DNA of 64,000 bases from Grimontia sedimenti (GCF_011045095.1 NZ_JAALDL010000015.1:62001-126000); one strand, 5' to 3'. Counted from the first letter of the stretch, positions 17,784-27,266 are shown. The notes: generated by a model not told the origin, from the letters alone. A program made the numbers and translations.

Positions 17784-17810
17784 AAAAGGAGGCGAAAAGC
17801 CTCCTTTTTT
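17784..17810 (+). terminator. Intrinsic terminator of srmB
   Basis: AAAAGGAGGC / GCCTCCTTTT with a GAAAA loop and a T-run, 39 bases past the stop. Confidence 0.9.
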
Positions 17811-17943
17811 ATTTGTTTGCGATCAGTCGCAGATAAATATTCTGGTTTGCTAATGGAATGCAGACTAAAGATCGGGCTCACAATCCGTCACATTGACAAC
17901 ACAAAATGTTAACAATTTATGTCATTTTCGGATTATCCTGCCG

Positions 17944-17967
17944 TTGGATAAAAAATCATCTATCCAA
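17944..17967. promoter_or_regulatory. Inverted repeat in the leader of the first AGCS symporter gene
   Basis: TTGGATA (17944-17950) and TATCCAA (17961-17967) form a 7-bp dyad 25 bases before the start codon. It could be an operator or an mRNA hairpin. Confidence 0.35.
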
Positions 17968-17992
17968 TATTTTTTATTAGAGGGATCTTGTA

Positions 17993-19534
17993 ATGCAATC
18001 TGTTGTTGATTTTTTAAACAGCATTATCTGGAGTCCAGTGCTTATTTACACCTGTTTGGGTGCTGGCCTGTTCTACTCCATCGTGACTCGCTTTGTTCAG
18101 GTTCGTCAGTTCAAAGAAATGACTCGCCTGCTGTTCTCTGGCAAAAGTTCTGAGAAAGGTATTTCGTCTTTCCAGGCACTGGCCGTTTCACTCTCAGGCC
18201 GTGTTGGTACCGGTAATATCGCAGGTGTCGCTGCAGCGATCGGTTTCGGTGGTCCGGGTGCCGTTTTCTGGATGTGGGTTGTTGCCTTCCTTGGCGCTGC
18301 AACGGCTTACACTGAATCTACCCTTGCACAAATCTACAAAGAAGAAGACAAAGGTGAATTCCGTGGTGGTCCGGCTTACTACATCGAGAAAGCGATGGGT
18401 CAGAAGTGGTACGCATGGATTTTTGCCATCGCGACTATTTTTGCCTGTGGTGTTCTGCTGCCAGGCGTACAGTCAAACAGTATCGGTAACGCCGTTGAAG
18501 CCGCATTCGGCTCTGGTGAAATGATTGAAACCGCGATTGGCACCTACAGCCTGGCGAAAATCATCACCGGCACCCTCATCTCCATTTTGCTTGGTTTCAT
18601 CATTTTTGGTGGCGTGAAGCGAATCGCGAGCTTTACTCAGGTCGTTGTGCCTTTCATGGCGCTGGCTTACATCATCATCGCATTCGTTATCATTGCGCTG
18701 AACATCACTGAAATCCCAGGTATCGTTGCGATGATCATTGGCGACGCATTCACACCTATGGCGGGTGTTGGTGCTGCTATCGGCTGGGGTGTCAAGCGTG
18801 GTGTTTACTCAAACGAAGCGGGTCAGGGTACAGGCCCACACGCAGCGGCTGCCGCGAACGTTCAGCACCCTGCGCAACAGGGTCTGGTTCAATCTTTCTC
18901 TATCTACATCGATACCCTGCTGGTATGTTCTGCCACTGCGTTTATGATCCTTATCACTGGCGCTTACAACGTTCACGGTGCTGGCGAAGCCTTCATCATC
19001 CAAAACGTTGCTGCAGACATTACTGCGAATGGTCCTGTCTTCACCCAGATGGCAATTGAGAGCACCATGCCGGGCTGGGGCAAACCGTTCATTGCGATTG
19101 CACTGTTCTTCTTTGCGTTCACCACGATTCTGGCTTATTACTACATTGCAGAAACCAACGTGGCTTACCTGCGCCGTACCATCAAACTCCCAGGCATGAT
19201 GTTTGTGCTGAAAGTGATTCTGATGGCAGCGGTATTCTACGGCACCGTGAAAACCGCGAACCTCGCGTGGGCGATGGGTGACGTGGGTGTGGGTCTGATG
19301 GCTTGGCTGAATATTGTCGGCCTTGTGATCATCTTCTTCCTGAGCAAGCCTGCCCTTAAAGCGCTGCACGATTACGAGCGTCAGCAGAAAGAAGGTGTGG
19401 AAGAATATACCTTCGATCCTGTGAAGCTTGGTATCAAGAACGCTGACTACTGGGAGCGTCGTCTGGCACGTCGTACTCAAGACAGCGAAGCTTCAGATGA
19501 AGTCTCCGGCAAGCCGGTCAATCCAACTGCTTAA
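17993..19534 (+). CDS. AGCS family sodium:alanine/glycine symporter (first copy)
   Basis: A 513-residue inner-membrane carrier of the alanine/glycine:cation symporter family, which imports alanine or glycine with sodium. The signature GTGNIAGVAAAIGFGGPGAVFWMW lies near residue 72, and further family motifs are FRGGPAYYIEKAMG and KRGVYSNEAGQGTGPHAAAAA. The protein has about eleven predicted helices and an unusually long charged C-terminal tail (about 60 residues after the last helix), absent from the second copy at 20491-21948. AGAGGGATC precedes the ATG. It is a single-gene unit. The glycine riboswitch known upstream of some vibrio AGCS genes is not recognisable here. Confidence 0.95.
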   Translation: MQSVVDFLNSIIWSPVLIYTCLGAGLFYSIVTRFVQVRQFKEMTRLLFSGKSSEKGISSFQALAVSLSGRVGTGNIAGVAAAIGFGGPGAVFWMWVVAFLGAATAYTESTLAQIYKEEDKGEFRGGPAYYIEKAMGQKWYAWIFAIATIFACGVLLPGVQSNSIGNAVEAAFGSGEMIETAIGTYSLAKIITGTLISILLGFIIFGGVKRIASFTQVVVPFMALAYIIIAFVIIALNITEIPGIVAMIIGDAFTPMAGVGAAIGWGVKRGVYSNEAGQGTGPHAAAAANVQHPAQQGLVQSFSIYIDTLLVCSATAFMILITGAYNVHGAGEAFIIQNVAADITANGPVFTQMAIESTMPGWGKPFIAIALFFFAFTTILAYYYIAETNVAYLRRTIKLPGMMFVLKVILMAAVFYGTVKTANLAWAMGDVGVGLMAWLNIVGLVIIFFLSKPALKALHDYERQQKEGVEEYTFDPVKLGIKNADYWERRLARRTQDSEASDEVSGKPVNPTA

Positions 19535-19550
19535 TCGAGATTATTGAGAT

Positions 19551-19580
19551 AAAAAAGGTTAGCCTCGGCTAACCTTTTCT
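19551..19580. terminator. Bidirectional terminator between the AGCS gene and yaaA
   Basis: AAGGTTAGC / GCTAACCTT with a CTCG loop, A-run before and T-run after. Confidence 0.88.
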
Positions 19581-19603
19581 TTTTAATGACTTTACAAGCG
19601 CGA

Positions 19604-20377
19604 TTACTGCTCTTCGCGCTTAAACACCAGTTCCTTGTCGCTCGACTCTTCTGCGCAGAACCAGTATCCCGCCGTATCAAACTGCTTTAACGCTTCAACC
19701 GAATCAATGCGGTTGTCGATGATGTAACGCGCCATCATGCCTCGCGCTTTTTTGGCAAAGAAGCTGATGACTTTGTACTGGCCGTTCTTCTGATCTTTAA
19801 ACACTGGCGTGATGATCTGCCCGTCCAATTGCTTAGGTTTGACTGATTTGAAGTACTCGTTCGATGCGAGGTTAACCAGTACCTTATCGCCCTGCGCAGC
19901 CAGTGCCTGATTCAGCTCACCCGTGATGATGTCGCCCCAGAATTGATAGAGGTTAGTGCCGCGTGGATTCGCCAGTTTGGTGCCCATTTCCAAGCGGTAA
20001 GGCTGCATCAAATCCAGAGGACGCAACAGACCATAGAGGCCTGACAGCATTCGCAGGTGATTCTGCGCCCAATCAAAGTCCTCTTCACTGAAAGTTTCCG
20101 CTTCAAGGCCAGTGTAAACATCGCCTTTGAATGCCAAAACCGCAGGACGGGCATTGTCGGTTGTGAACTCCGGCGACCACTCAGCAAAGCGTGCCGCGTT
20201 CAAACCTGCAATCTTGTCACTCACCTTCATCAGGCTCGAAATATCTGCCGGTGTCAGCTTACGGCACACATCAATCAAAGCTTCAGAGTGCTCGGTCAGC
20301 GTCGGTTGCGTGTAACGCTCCGTCGCGAGCGGTGATTGGTAATCCAAGGTTTTTGCCGGAGAAACCACAATCAACAT
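19604..20377 (-). CDS. yaaA: Peroxide stress protein YaaA (DUF328/UPF0246)
   Basis: YaaA is a cytoplasmic DNA-binding protein that in E. coli limits free iron and so Fenton damage during hydrogen peroxide stress; there it is induced by OxyR. The 257-residue product has the family N-terminus [17 protein letters not shown], the conserved [21 protein letters not shown] and [24 protein letters not shown] precedes the ATG. It lies between two AGCS symporter genes; in E. coli yaaA is also next to the AGCS gene yaaJ, so the pairing is old. I see no clear OxyR site. Confidence 0.95.
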   Translation of the reverse strand: MLIVVSPAKTLDYQSPLATERYTQPTLTEHSEALIDVCRKLTPADISSLMKVSDKIAGLNAARFAEWSPEFTTDNARPAVLAFKGDVYTGLEAETFSEEDFDWAQNHLRMLSGLYGLLRPLDLMQPYRLEMGTKLANPRGTNLYQFWGDIITGELNQALAAQGDKVLVNLASNEYFKSVKPKQLDGQIITPVFKDQKNGQYKVISFFAKKARGMMARYIIDNRIDSVEALKQFDTAGYWFCAEESSDKELVFKREEQ

Positions 20378-20427
20378 AGTGTCATTCCTTTCAATCTCTT
20401 ATTAGCGCAAAGAGTAACACCGACCAT

Positions 20428-20459
20428 CAAAAAAGCCACGCGATCAAGCGTGGCTTTTT
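20428..20459 (-). terminator. Intrinsic terminator of the second AGCS gene
   Basis: AAAAGCCACGC / GCGTGGCTTTT with a GATCAA loop, 32 bases past the stop of the 20491-21948 gene. Confidence 0.9.
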
Positions 20460-20490
20460 CCGATAACTGCCATAGACGAAACCGAATGAA

Positions 20491-21948
20491 TCACTGTATA
20501 GGCGAACGATTTTCCGATTCTGTTACTTGCGGTTTACCCCAAACGCCAGGCTCAATCTGGTTGAGCATGTCAGGGTGATTGCGGCTGTTGAACGAAGGCA
20601 CTTTGCCCTGTTTCACCTGCTGGTTGTAGTCTTTCGCCAGTGTCACCACGGTGCCGGAGAGCAGCAGGATGGCAATCATGTTCACGATCGCCATCATGCC
20701 CATTGAAGTATCCGCCATGATCCACACCACTGGCAGTTCAGCCATCGCACCAAACATCACCATGCCAAGCACCACGCAACGAAACAGGTTCAAACCGGCC
20801 TTGTGGTTGTGCTCAAGGAATATCAGGTTAGTTTCCGCATACGAGTAGTTGGCAATGATCGAGGTAAACGCGAAGAAGAAAATCGCGACTGCTACAAAAA
20901 TGCCCCCCCAGTCACCCACTTCGTTAGAAAGCGCACGCTGGGTCAGTTCAATGCCGGTGATCTCACTGCCCGGCATGTATTCGCCGGACATCAGGATAAT
21001 TGCCACGGTGGCAGAACAGATAACGATGGTGTCCACAAACACGCCCAGCATCTGCACATACCCCTGAGACGCTGGGTGTGGCGGGTACGGCGTTGCGCTG
21101 GCTGCCGCATTCGGCGCAGAGCCCATGCCCGCCTCGTTGGAAAACAGGCCACGCTTAATGCCTTGCACCATGCCTTGTGCCACTGTGTAACCCAACGCAC
21201 CCGAAGCGGCTTCTTCCAGACCGAAAGCGCTGCGGAAAATCAGTGACAGTACATCAGGCACTTTTTCCAGATTGGTCAGCATGATGTACATGGCAAGCGC
21301 CAGATAAAGCAGCGCCATCACAGGCACAATCAACTCAGCCGTGCGGGCAATTTTTCGAATGCCACCAAAAATAACAAAGGCAGCAAGTACCACCAGCACA
21401 GCACCAACATGGAGGGGATCAAAGCCAAAAGCAACATAAGCTGCCTGAGTAATGGAATTAGCCTGTACCGAGTTGAACACTAAGCCAAAGGCAATAATGA
21501 GCAGCACGGAGAAGACCACGCCCATCCAGCGCATGCCGAGGCCTTTTTCCATGTAATATGCTGGGCCACCACGGAAATTGCCATCGTCATCACGGGTTTT
21601 GTAAAGCTGCGCCAGCGTGCTCTCGGCAAAAGCCGTTGCCATTCCCAGCACAGCTATCAACCACATCCAGAAAATCGCACCTGGGCCACCAAGGGTTAAC
21701 GCAACAGCAATGCCCGCCATATTGCCCGTGCCCACGCGCGCTGCAAGACTGGTACATAATGCCTGAAACGAAGAGATACCCTCTTTGTCTGACTTACGGC
21801 TGTTTTTCATCACCTTGAACATGTGCCCAAAGTGACGAATTTGAATAAACCTAAGACGCAGCGTAAAGAAAATGCCGCCACCGATCAGAAGATAGATGAG
21901 CACCGATCCCCAGATCAGGTCGTTTAAAAAGTTGATGAGACTTACCAC
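20491..21948 (-). CDS. AGCS family sodium:alanine/glycine symporter (second copy)
   Basis: A 485-residue paralogue of the carrier at 17993-19534. Family motifs include AARVGTGNMAGIAVALTLGG, FRGGPAYYMEKGLGMRW and KRGLFSNEAGMGSAPNAAASA. Divergence between the two copies is large (for example GMGSAPN against GQGTGPH), so they are old paralogues or separate acquisitions rather than a recent duplication. The start is GTG at 21948, with GAGAGG six bases upstream. The gene is preceded by a long leader with at least four hairpins (21991-22133), described separately. Substrate is probably alanine, glycine or a related amino acid. Confidence 0.94.
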   Translation of the reverse strand: MVSLINFLNDLIWGSVLIYLLIGGGIFFTLRLRFIQIRHFGHMFKVMKNSRKSDKEGISSFQALCTSLAARVGTGNMAGIAVALTLGGPGAIFWMWLIAVLGMATAFAESTLAQLYKTRDDDGNFRGGPAYYMEKGLGMRWMGVVFSVLLIIAFGLVFNSVQANSITQAAYVAFGFDPLHVGAVLVVLAAFVIFGGIRKIARTAELIVPVMALLYLALAMYIMLTNLEKVPDVLSLIFRSAFGLEEAASGALGYTVAQGMVQGIKRGLFSNEAGMGSAPNAAASATPYPPHPASQGYVQMLGVFVDTIVICSATVAIILMSGEYMPGSEITGIELTQRALSNEVGDWGGIFVAVAIFFFAFTSIIANYSYAETNLIFLEHNHKAGLNLFRCVVLGMVMFGAMAELPVVWIMADTSMGMMAIVNMIAILLLSGTVVTLAKDYNQQVKQGKVPSFNSRNHPDMLNQIEPGVWGKPQVTESENRSPIQ

Positions 21949-21990
21949 GCCTACCTCTCTGTACGCATAAACTGATTCGCAGTGTCGTTG

Positions 21991-22133
21991 TTCTCCGATG
22001 CGGAGAAAATGCGATTTGATGCGACTGACGCAAGCCTAGCGTCTGCCGATAATGATGCGGGTCTCGTCGGCAAGAAAGCGTCACAAGAACCCCAAAATGT
22101 GTCGGTTTTGCGGCAGATCCCGCAAATTGCCGC
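21991..22133 (-). promoter_or_regulatory. Structured leader of the second AGCS gene (four consecutive hairpins)
   Basis: Seen directly: TTCTCCG/CGGAGAA (21991-22007), GACGC/GCGTC (22027-22043), TGCCGA/TCGGCA (22044-22072) and GCGGCA/TGCCGC (22110-22133). No stem is followed by a T-run. I looked for glycine-riboswitch core sequences and did not find them. This may be a cis-regulatory RNA or a set of operators. Confidence 0.45.
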
Positions 22134-22561
22134 GAGATGATGCTACCAGCCACGATAAAAATCAATATGAATTAAACTTCATATCCAGTGAGCAAAAAAC
22201 ACCCACACATCAAGACCAAGCGTTTGCGTTACTGCTTTTCCATAACAGGATTGGAACATCGCGTTCACCTTGTCTGGCACCCTTTATGCATTTTATTCAA
22301 TGTGTGACCAAATTCGATATTTCCCCGGTCTTTTGCTGTGACAGGGGCTTGGGGAACACCTCCCCAGATAAATTTGATGTTGTAGCTGTGAGACAACTTA
22401 AGGCACTGCAACTGCACACATTTTGCCCAGCGACGGAATAAAGGTGATTGCGTTCTCATAAAAACTTCACTGAGGTGCAACAAATGAGAAACACTTCAAT
22501 TTTATTTTGTCGGAGGTTTGATACTTAATTAGCGACCGCAACGGTAAAACGAGGTGAATTT
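22134..22561. other. Non-coding interval upstream of the DUF3545 gene
   Basis: About 430 bases with promoters for both divergent neighbours. I see no ORF with coding character and no RNA gene. Confidence 0.45.
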
Positions 22562-22744
22562 ATGGATAGCTTTGCCTTTGATGATGTATTCGATCAAGAG
22601 CGACCACAACGCGGTGGACGAACCAAACAAGCAAAACGTAAGTGGAGAGAAATTGAGGCGTTAAAAGACAGACAACGCCTGCGCAAAGAGCTGCAAGATA
22701 TCGATATGCTCGGTGACTTCAACGACAGCGATTTCGATTTTTAA
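22562..22744 (+). CDS. DUF3545 family protein
   Basis: A 60-residue, highly charged protein. The central part KRKWREIEALKDRQRLRKELQDID is a probable basic helix or short coiled coil, and the C-terminus is acidic (FNDSDFDF). The pattern KRKWREIEA-K-RQRL-KEL is the one I associate with DUF3545, a family of small vibrio and Shewanella proteins of unknown function. GAGGTG lies six bases before the ATG, and a strong terminator follows, so it is a genuine small gene. It is transcribed alone. No function is proposed. Confidence 0.8.
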   Translation: MDSFAFDDVFDQERPQRGGRTKQAKRKWREIEALKDRQRLRKELQDIDMLGDFNDSDFDF

Positions 22745-22804
22745 GTAGCGTACTCACTGGTTTAAATCGTCAATTTACTGACAACATAACATTGGAATTT
22801 TAAA

Positions 22805-22837
22805 GAAAAGGCACCCGATAAGGGGTGCCTTTTTTTG
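22805..22837. terminator. Bidirectional terminator between the DUF3545 and hemerythrin genes
   Basis: AAGGCACCC / GGGTGCCTT with a short loop and seven T. Confidence 0.88.
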
Positions 22838-22844
22838 TCTGTCA

Positions 22845-23381
22845 CTATGGGCCTTTGAGAGCAGCAGAAAGCTCTTTGAACCTGTCAGCCACCTGCTCAC
22901 CAAACAGCGGATCAATATCCTCTACCTCCCATTGTGTCTGCAGGTACTTCCAATCTTCAGTCGTCAGAGTTTGCTCCAACACAGGCAGAATGGTTTTCTC
23001 TTCCAAGTCCAGGTGTTCTTTCTGACAGCCTACAAATCGGTTGAGATTGTCGGCAAAGAGATCGAGCGGAATGACAGCGTCCATCAATATCATGTCGACG
23101 GTATCCGCAAACTCAGCGGTTAAACCTGCCAGCGCTTCGTGCTCATCATCCAATCTGGCCACCCCCTCTGAATCAGGGTAATGCTGTAAGTAGTAGTGGT
23201 AGATAAGGTCTTCTTTTGGATGGTGATACTTTTCAGCGTACTCTCGCAGGTAGCTAACCGTGTCCTTAATCAGGCTGTAGTTAACGGGCCTTTCCTGCTG
23301 AATGGCGGTCAGCTTTTTCGACAACAGTTTAAGCAGTCGGCTGATGTTCCGGTGATCTCTATGAATGCTGGCTACTAACAT
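22845..23381 (-). CDS. Hemerythrin domain-containing protein
   Basis: A 178-residue soluble protein with a hemerythrin HHE four-helix bundle. Likely di-iron ligands are visible as H8/H11 (HRDH), KYHHPKEDLIY, DDEHEALAG and CQKEHLDLEEKTILP, in the spacing of the family. Such proteins bind oxygen, nitric oxide or peroxide, or act in iron-sulphur repair or sensing; the exact role is open. The C-terminal 30 residues (DPLFGEQVADRFKEL) are the usual tail of gammaproteobacterial stand-alone members. GGGAGGAG precedes the ATG. It is downstream of ung but separated from it by a terminator. Confidence 0.93.
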   Translation of the reverse strand: MLVASIHRDHRNISRLLKLLSKKLTAIQQERPVNYSLIKDTVSYLREYAEKYHHPKEDLIYHYYLQHYPDSEGVARLDDEHEALAGLTAEFADTVDMILMDAVIPLDLFADNLNRFVGCQKEHLDLEEKTILPVLEQTLTTEDWKYLQTQWEVEDIDPLFGEQVADRFKELSAALKGP

Positions 23382-23491
23382 AGCTCCTCCCTTTCTTCAT
23401 TCACACCACGAGATCAGTCTATCGAACCGGACTGTTCACAAATTGCGCAAGGTCATTTTTTGTTCAGTTTCACCTTTGCAGCACATACAAA

Positions 23492-23524
23492 CAAAAAGCC
23501 CGCGATGAAAATCACGGGCTTTCT
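23492..23524 (-). terminator. Intrinsic terminator of ung
   Basis: AAAGCCCG / CGGGCTTT with an inner GAT/ATC pairing and a T-run on the coding strand. Confidence 0.85.
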
Positions 23525-23542
23525 AAAATCAATGAAACGAAT

Positions 23543-24223
23543 CTATCCGTCGAGTTCTGGCTGCCAGTTAATCGGCGCTTTACCAGACTGGGTAAGCAGT
23601 GTGTTTGTGGTAGAAAAATGTTTGCAGCCCAAAAATCCACGATGCGCGGAAAGTGGAGATGGGTGTGGCGCTTCCAACACATGGTGACGATTACGATCAA
23701 TCACACGGCCTTTCTTGCGGGCGTGGGAGCCCCAAAGCAGGAACACGACGCCTTCACAATGTTGGTTTACAGCTTCTATCACGCGATCAGTGAAGGTTTC
23801 CCAACCTAAGTGGGCATGAGAGTGTGCGTTACCCTGCTCGACCGTCAGAACGGTATTAAGGAGCAACACGCCCTGATCCGCCCAGCTTTTGAGGTATCCA
23901 TGCTGTGGAATGGTGAAACCTGGAATATCCTGAGCCAGCTCTTTATACATGTTCACCAGCGAGGGTGGCGTTTTGATTCCGGGCAGGACTGAAAAACAAA
24001 GACCATGTGCCTGATTAGGACCGTGGTAAGGGTCTTGCCCCAGGATCACCACTTTCACATCTTCCAGCTCTGTAAAGCGGAAGGCATTAAATACGTCTTC
24101 CTTAGGCGGGTAAATCACTGTGCCTTTCTCACGGGCTTCCGCCACATAAGCCATAGTGTGTTTGAAATAGTCCTGTTCCTTTTCCTGGCCAATCACATCG
24201 TGCCAAGTCATCGCCTGTGTCAT
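23543..24223 (-). CDS. ung: Uracil-DNA glycosylase (family 1)
   Basis: Ung excises uracil from DNA as the first step of base excision repair. The 226-residue product has the water-activating motif GQDPYHGP with D64, the uracil-binding [10 protein letters not shown], and the DNA minor-groove loop [11 protein letters not shown] with its catalytic histidine. Length matches E. coli Ung (229). GGGGAAAG precedes the ATG. It is 39 bases downstream of nfo on the same strand, with no terminator between them, so the two repair enzymes probably form an operon in which Nfo cuts the abasic sites that Ung creates. Confidence 0.97.
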   Translation of the reverse strand: MTQAMTWHDVIGQEKEQDYFKHTMAYVAEAREKGTVIYPPKEDVFNAFRFTELEDVKVVILGQDPYHGPNQAHGLCFSVLPGIKTPPSLVNMYKELAQDIPGFTIPQHGYLKSWADQGVLLLNTVLTVEQGNAHSHAHLGWETFTDRVIEAVNQHCEGVVFLLWGSHARKKGRVIDRNRHHVLEAPHPSPLSAHRGFLGCKHFSTTNTLLTQSGKAPINWQPELDG

Positions 24224-24262
24224 GCTTTCCCCAATCCTCTCTATTCTTCAGCGTCCGCTATT

Positions 24263-25129
24263 CTACGCAGAAACACGCTCAGATGCTGTGACTTCAAACT
24301 GACGTAACAAGCGGATTTCATCCGCCCACGCTTCCGGTTTAATGGTCTCCAGAATCAATGGAATGCCATTGAAGCGATTGTCCTGCATGATGACCTCAAA
24401 ACACGGTAAACCAATCTCGCCCTCCCCCAGCGCCTGATGACGGTCAACCCGGCTACCAAAAGGCGTTTTCGAGTCGTTGAGGTGCATACCACGCAGATAC
24501 TGAAAACCTACTGTGTTATCAAACTCCGCAAAAGTCGCTTCTGCCGCGCTGTGAGTGCGAAGATCATACCCTGCCGCAAAGGCGTGGCAGGTATCAATAC
24601 AGACACCAACACGGGATTTATCTTCCACTTGCGAGATAATCGCCGCCAGTTGCTCAAACGACCATCCAAGATTGGTCCCCTGACCCGCGGTGTTTTCAAT
24701 CACAGCAACGACCTCTGGTACGGCTTGATGTGCCTGATTGATAGATTCAGCAATCAGGGAAAGACAGGCTTCCTCGCTGATTTTCTTCAAATGGCTACCG
24801 GGGTGGAAATTCAGCAAGGGTAATCCAAGAATTCGACAGCGCTCCATCTCATCAATAAACGCCGCGCGGGACTTTTCCAGCTTTTCTTCTTCAGGTGCCC
24901 CTAAATTGATGAGGTAAGAATCATGTGGCAAAACAGCTTCTGGTACGAAACCGTGCTTTTGGCAGTTTGCTTTGAATGCCGAGACATTTTTCGCTTCCAG
25001 TGGCTTTGCCTGCCACTGTCTTTGGTTCTTGGTAAACAGTGCAAACGCATTGGCACCAATTGCTGCTGCATTAACTGGCGCATTTTCTACGCCGCCGGAT
25101 GCCGACACATGCGCTCCGATAAACTTCAT
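24263..25129 (-). CDS. nfo: Endonuclease IV (AP endonuclease)
   Basis: Nfo cleaves DNA 5' to abasic sites and processes oxidised 3' ends, using three zinc ions in a TIM barrel. I start it at ATG 25129, which has an AGGAGAG Shine-Dalgarno; 25165 is in frame but lacks one. The 288-residue product begins [13 protein letters not shown], as the family does, and keeps the metal-binding motifs [28 protein letters not shown] and [25 protein letters not shown]. It precedes ung. In E. coli nfo is SoxRS-regulated and not linked to ung; no soxbox is evident here. Confidence 0.96.
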   Translation of the reverse strand: MKFIGAHVSASGGVENAPVNAAAIGANAFALFTKNQRQWQAKPLEAKNVSAFKANCQKHGFVPEAVLPHDSYLINLGAPEEEKLEKSRAAFIDEMERCRILGLPLLNFHPGSHLKKISEEACLSLIAESINQAHQAVPEVVAVIENTAGQGTNLGWSFEQLAAIISQVEDKSRVGVCIDTCHAFAAGYDLRTHSAAEATFAEFDNTVGFQYLRGMHLNDSKTPFGSRVDRHQALGEGEIGLPCFEVIMQDNRFNGIPLILETIKPEAWADEIRLLRQFEVTASERVSA

Positions 25130-25533
25130 CTTCTCTCTCCTGGCCGAAACCGTAACCGACAACATTTTAAGTTACTCATACCGTAAAAGTCCGTTTTGAT
25201 TTGCATAACGCTCTAGCACCACCAGACTGTGCCATCACATGGACTTAGGGCGATATCCGTATGTATTGCAGTGCAAGTCACACGCTCAAAATGTAGTAAT
25301 TAAATTACATTTGTAATTTTTCACAGAGTATCGCCTTGTTAAAAAATTGTTTTAAACCATATATTTGATCTTTTATTGATTCAAAACAAAAAATCCAAGG
25401 CGTAAATTTCGCATATTTTGATTGTATTTTGACTAAAATCAAAATAACCTTACAAACAATAAGGTATACAAGTACCCAGCTCATCAATTGATGGAAAATT
25501 AAAACCACCAAGCCTATCAAAAGGGGAAGGATT
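25130..25533. other. nfo-grcA divergent region
   Basis: About 400 AT-rich bases. The grcA-proximal half contains the FNR-type promoter listed separately. The rest shows no ORF or RNA gene. Confidence 0.5.
25429..25470 (+). promoter_or_regulatory. FNR-type site and -10 element upstream of grcA
   Basis: TTGACTAAAATCAA (25429-25442) differs by one base from the FNR consensus TTGAT-N4-ATCAA. TATACA at 25465-25470 is a -10 candidate. With a start near 25477 the FNR site is centred at about -41.5, the class II activator geometry. This fits the known anaerobic induction of yfiD/grcA. Confidence 0.75.
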
Positions 25534-25911
25534 ATGATCACTGGTATTCAAATCACTAAAGCGGCAAACGACGACCTGCTGAACTCTATCTGGCTGCTGG
25601 ACAGCGAAACTAACGAAGCACGTTGCGTTGCAGCAAAAGCAGGTTTCGAAGCGGATCAGGTTATCCCTGCTGCAGACCTGGGCGAGTACGAAAGCCGTGA
25701 AATCGCTATCGAAGTACCTGCAAAAATTGAAGGTGGTCAGCACCTGAACGTTAACGTTCTGAAGCGTGAAACACTGGAAGACGCAGCTAAGCACCCAGAA
25801 AAATACCCACAGCTGACTATCCGCGTATCTGGCTACGCTGTGCGTTTCAACTCTCTGACTGTTGAACAGCAGCGCGACGTTATCGCACGTACTTTCACTA
25901 ACACTCTGTAA
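25534..25911 (+). CDS. grcA: Autonomous glycyl radical cofactor GrcA (YfiD)
   Basis: GrcA replaces the oxygen-cleaved C-terminal part of pyruvate formate-lyase and so restores its activity after oxygen exposure. The 125-residue product carries the glycyl-radical motif [12 protein letters not shown], with the radical glycine at position 100, followed by the family tail [14 protein letters not shown]. Codon use is strongly biased (CTG, GAA, CGT), as in highly expressed genes. AAGGGGAAGG lies before the ATG. It stands alone behind a good FNR promoter and is followed by a bidirectional terminator. Confidence 0.97.
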   Translation: MITGIQITKAANDDLLNSIWLLDSETNEARCVAAKAGFEADQVIPAADLGEYESREIAIEVPAKIEGGQHLNVNVLKRETLEDAAKHPEKYPQLTIRVSGYAVRFNSLTVEQQRDVIARTFTNTL

Positions 25912-25934
25912 TATTCACAGTGTTAGCAGAAACA

Positions 25935-25965
25935 TAAAAAAACCGGCCAATTGGCCGGTTTTTTG
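25935..25965. terminator. Bidirectional terminator between grcA and thrC
   Basis: AACCGGCCAA / TTGGCCGGTT palindrome, with an A-run before and TTTT after. Confidence 0.88.
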
Positions 25966-25982
25966 TTTTCTATCGCGTAAAA

Positions 25983-27266
25983 TTAGCCAGCGACCTTCAT
26001 CAGGTATTCACGCAGCTGAGCGAAATCCGCATCCTGCTCAACAGACAGCAGTTCCATCGCCGCGTGTTTTGCAAGAGGGCCTGGCAGCGGAATGTCCTGA
26101 CCCAGGATCTCATCGACAGACTCTTTGAACTTCGCTGGATGTGCGGTACACAGGAACAGGCCATGTTCGCCATCCTGCAGTTGCTCGTCCAACACACGGT
26201 AAGCAATCGCACCGTGCGGTTCGCACAGGTAACCACCGTCAAACATCGCTTTCAGCGTTTCTGCCGTTTGCTCATCCGTCACTGCACCTGCGCCCAGCTC
26301 GTTCAAACCCCAACCTTGGCGCTGGCAAAGCTCTTCAATGCGCGGCCAGTTGTTTGGCTGACTCACATCCATGGCATTTGACAGCGTTGGAATAGTTGGC
26401 TCTGGCGTCCACTCACCGGTTTGCAGATAACGTGGCACGGTATCATTCACGTTAGTTGCCGCAATGAAACGTTTGATTGGCAGGCCAATCGCTTTTGCCA
26501 GAAGGCCTGCCGTCAAGTTACCGAAGTTGCCGCTTGGCACTGCAACCACTAAGTTCTCGCGTTGCGCTTTAGTCAATTGCGACGCAGCTTCAAAGTAGTA
26601 ACAAATTTGCGCCATCAGGCGGCTAATGTTGATTGAGTTTGCTGAGTTCAGACCAATCGCGGCGCGAAGCTCTGCATCATCAAAGGCGTTTTTCACCATG
26701 GCCTGACAGTCATCGAAAGTGCCATTGATAGCCACAGTGTGGATGTTGCCACCCAGAGTACAGAAGAGTTTTTCCTGCAGCGGACTGATCTTGCCTTTCG
26801 GGTACAGGATAACCACATTGATGTTTTCCATGCCGTAAAACGCATGGGCAACAGCGGCACCGGTATCACCAGAAGTCGCAGTCAGAATGGTCACCTTGCC
26901 GCTGTCAGACACTGCTGCCAGCGATTGCGCCATAAAACGGCCACCAAAGTCTTTAAACGCCAGTGTTGGACCGTGGAAAAGCTCAAGTGCGCTGATTTGA
27001 TCAGTCACTTTCTCGACAGGTGCCGGGAATTGGAAGGCATTTTCCACCATGCTGCGCACGGTTTCAGGCGACAGCTCATCACCGATGAATGCAGAAAGAA
27101 TATCGCTGCTGCGGCTGACAAAATCTTTGTCCAGCAGTGCATCAACGTCGTCAAATTTTGGCAGTTCGCTTGGGAAGAAAAGACCCTGATTACGGCCAAG
27201 ACCTTGTTTTACCGCTTGACCGAACGAAACCTGCTCGTCGTTTTCTTTGATGTTGTAAAGCTTCAT
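25983..27266 (-). CDS. thrC: Threonine synthase
   Basis: ThrC converts O-phosphohomoserine to threonine with pyridoxal phosphate, the last step of threonine synthesis. The 427-residue product has the class II family motif [14 protein letters not shown] with the PLP lysine, the phosphate-binding region [15 protein letters not shown], and [10 protein letters not shown]. Length equals E. coli ThrC (428). Its ATG overlaps the thrB stop by four bases (ATGA), which suggests translational coupling. It is the last gene of the thrLABC operon, ending at the grcA/thrC terminator. Confidence 0.98.
   Translation of the reverse strand: MKLYNIKENDEQVSFGQAVKQGLGRNQGLFFPSELPKFDDVDALLDKDFVSRSSDILSAFIGDELSPETVRSMVENAFQFPAPVEKVTDQISALELFHGPTLAFKDFGGRFMAQSLAAVSDSGKVTILTATSGDTGAAVAHAFYGMENINVVILYPKGKISPLQEKLFCTLGGNIHTVAINGTFDDCQAMVKNAFDDAELRAAIGLNSANSINISRLMAQICYYFEAASQLTKAQRENLVVAVPSGNFGNLTAGLLAKAIGLPIKRFIAATNVNDTVPRYLQTGEWTPEPTIPTLSNAMDVSQPNNWPRIEELCQRQGWGLNELGAGAVTDEQTAETLKAMFDGGYLCEPHGAIAYRVLDEQLQDGEHGLFLCTAHPAKFKESVDEILGQDIPLPGPLAKHAAMELLSVEQDADFAQLREYLMKVAG

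Noticed and set aside
18809-19480. 223-codon frame antisense to the first AGCS symporter gene
   Set aside because: Histidine- and glutamine-rich shadow translation without recognisable domains.
21949-22170. Glycine riboswitch upstream of the AGCS gene
   Set aside because: The conserved glycine-aptamer core sequences are not present, although the leader is structured.
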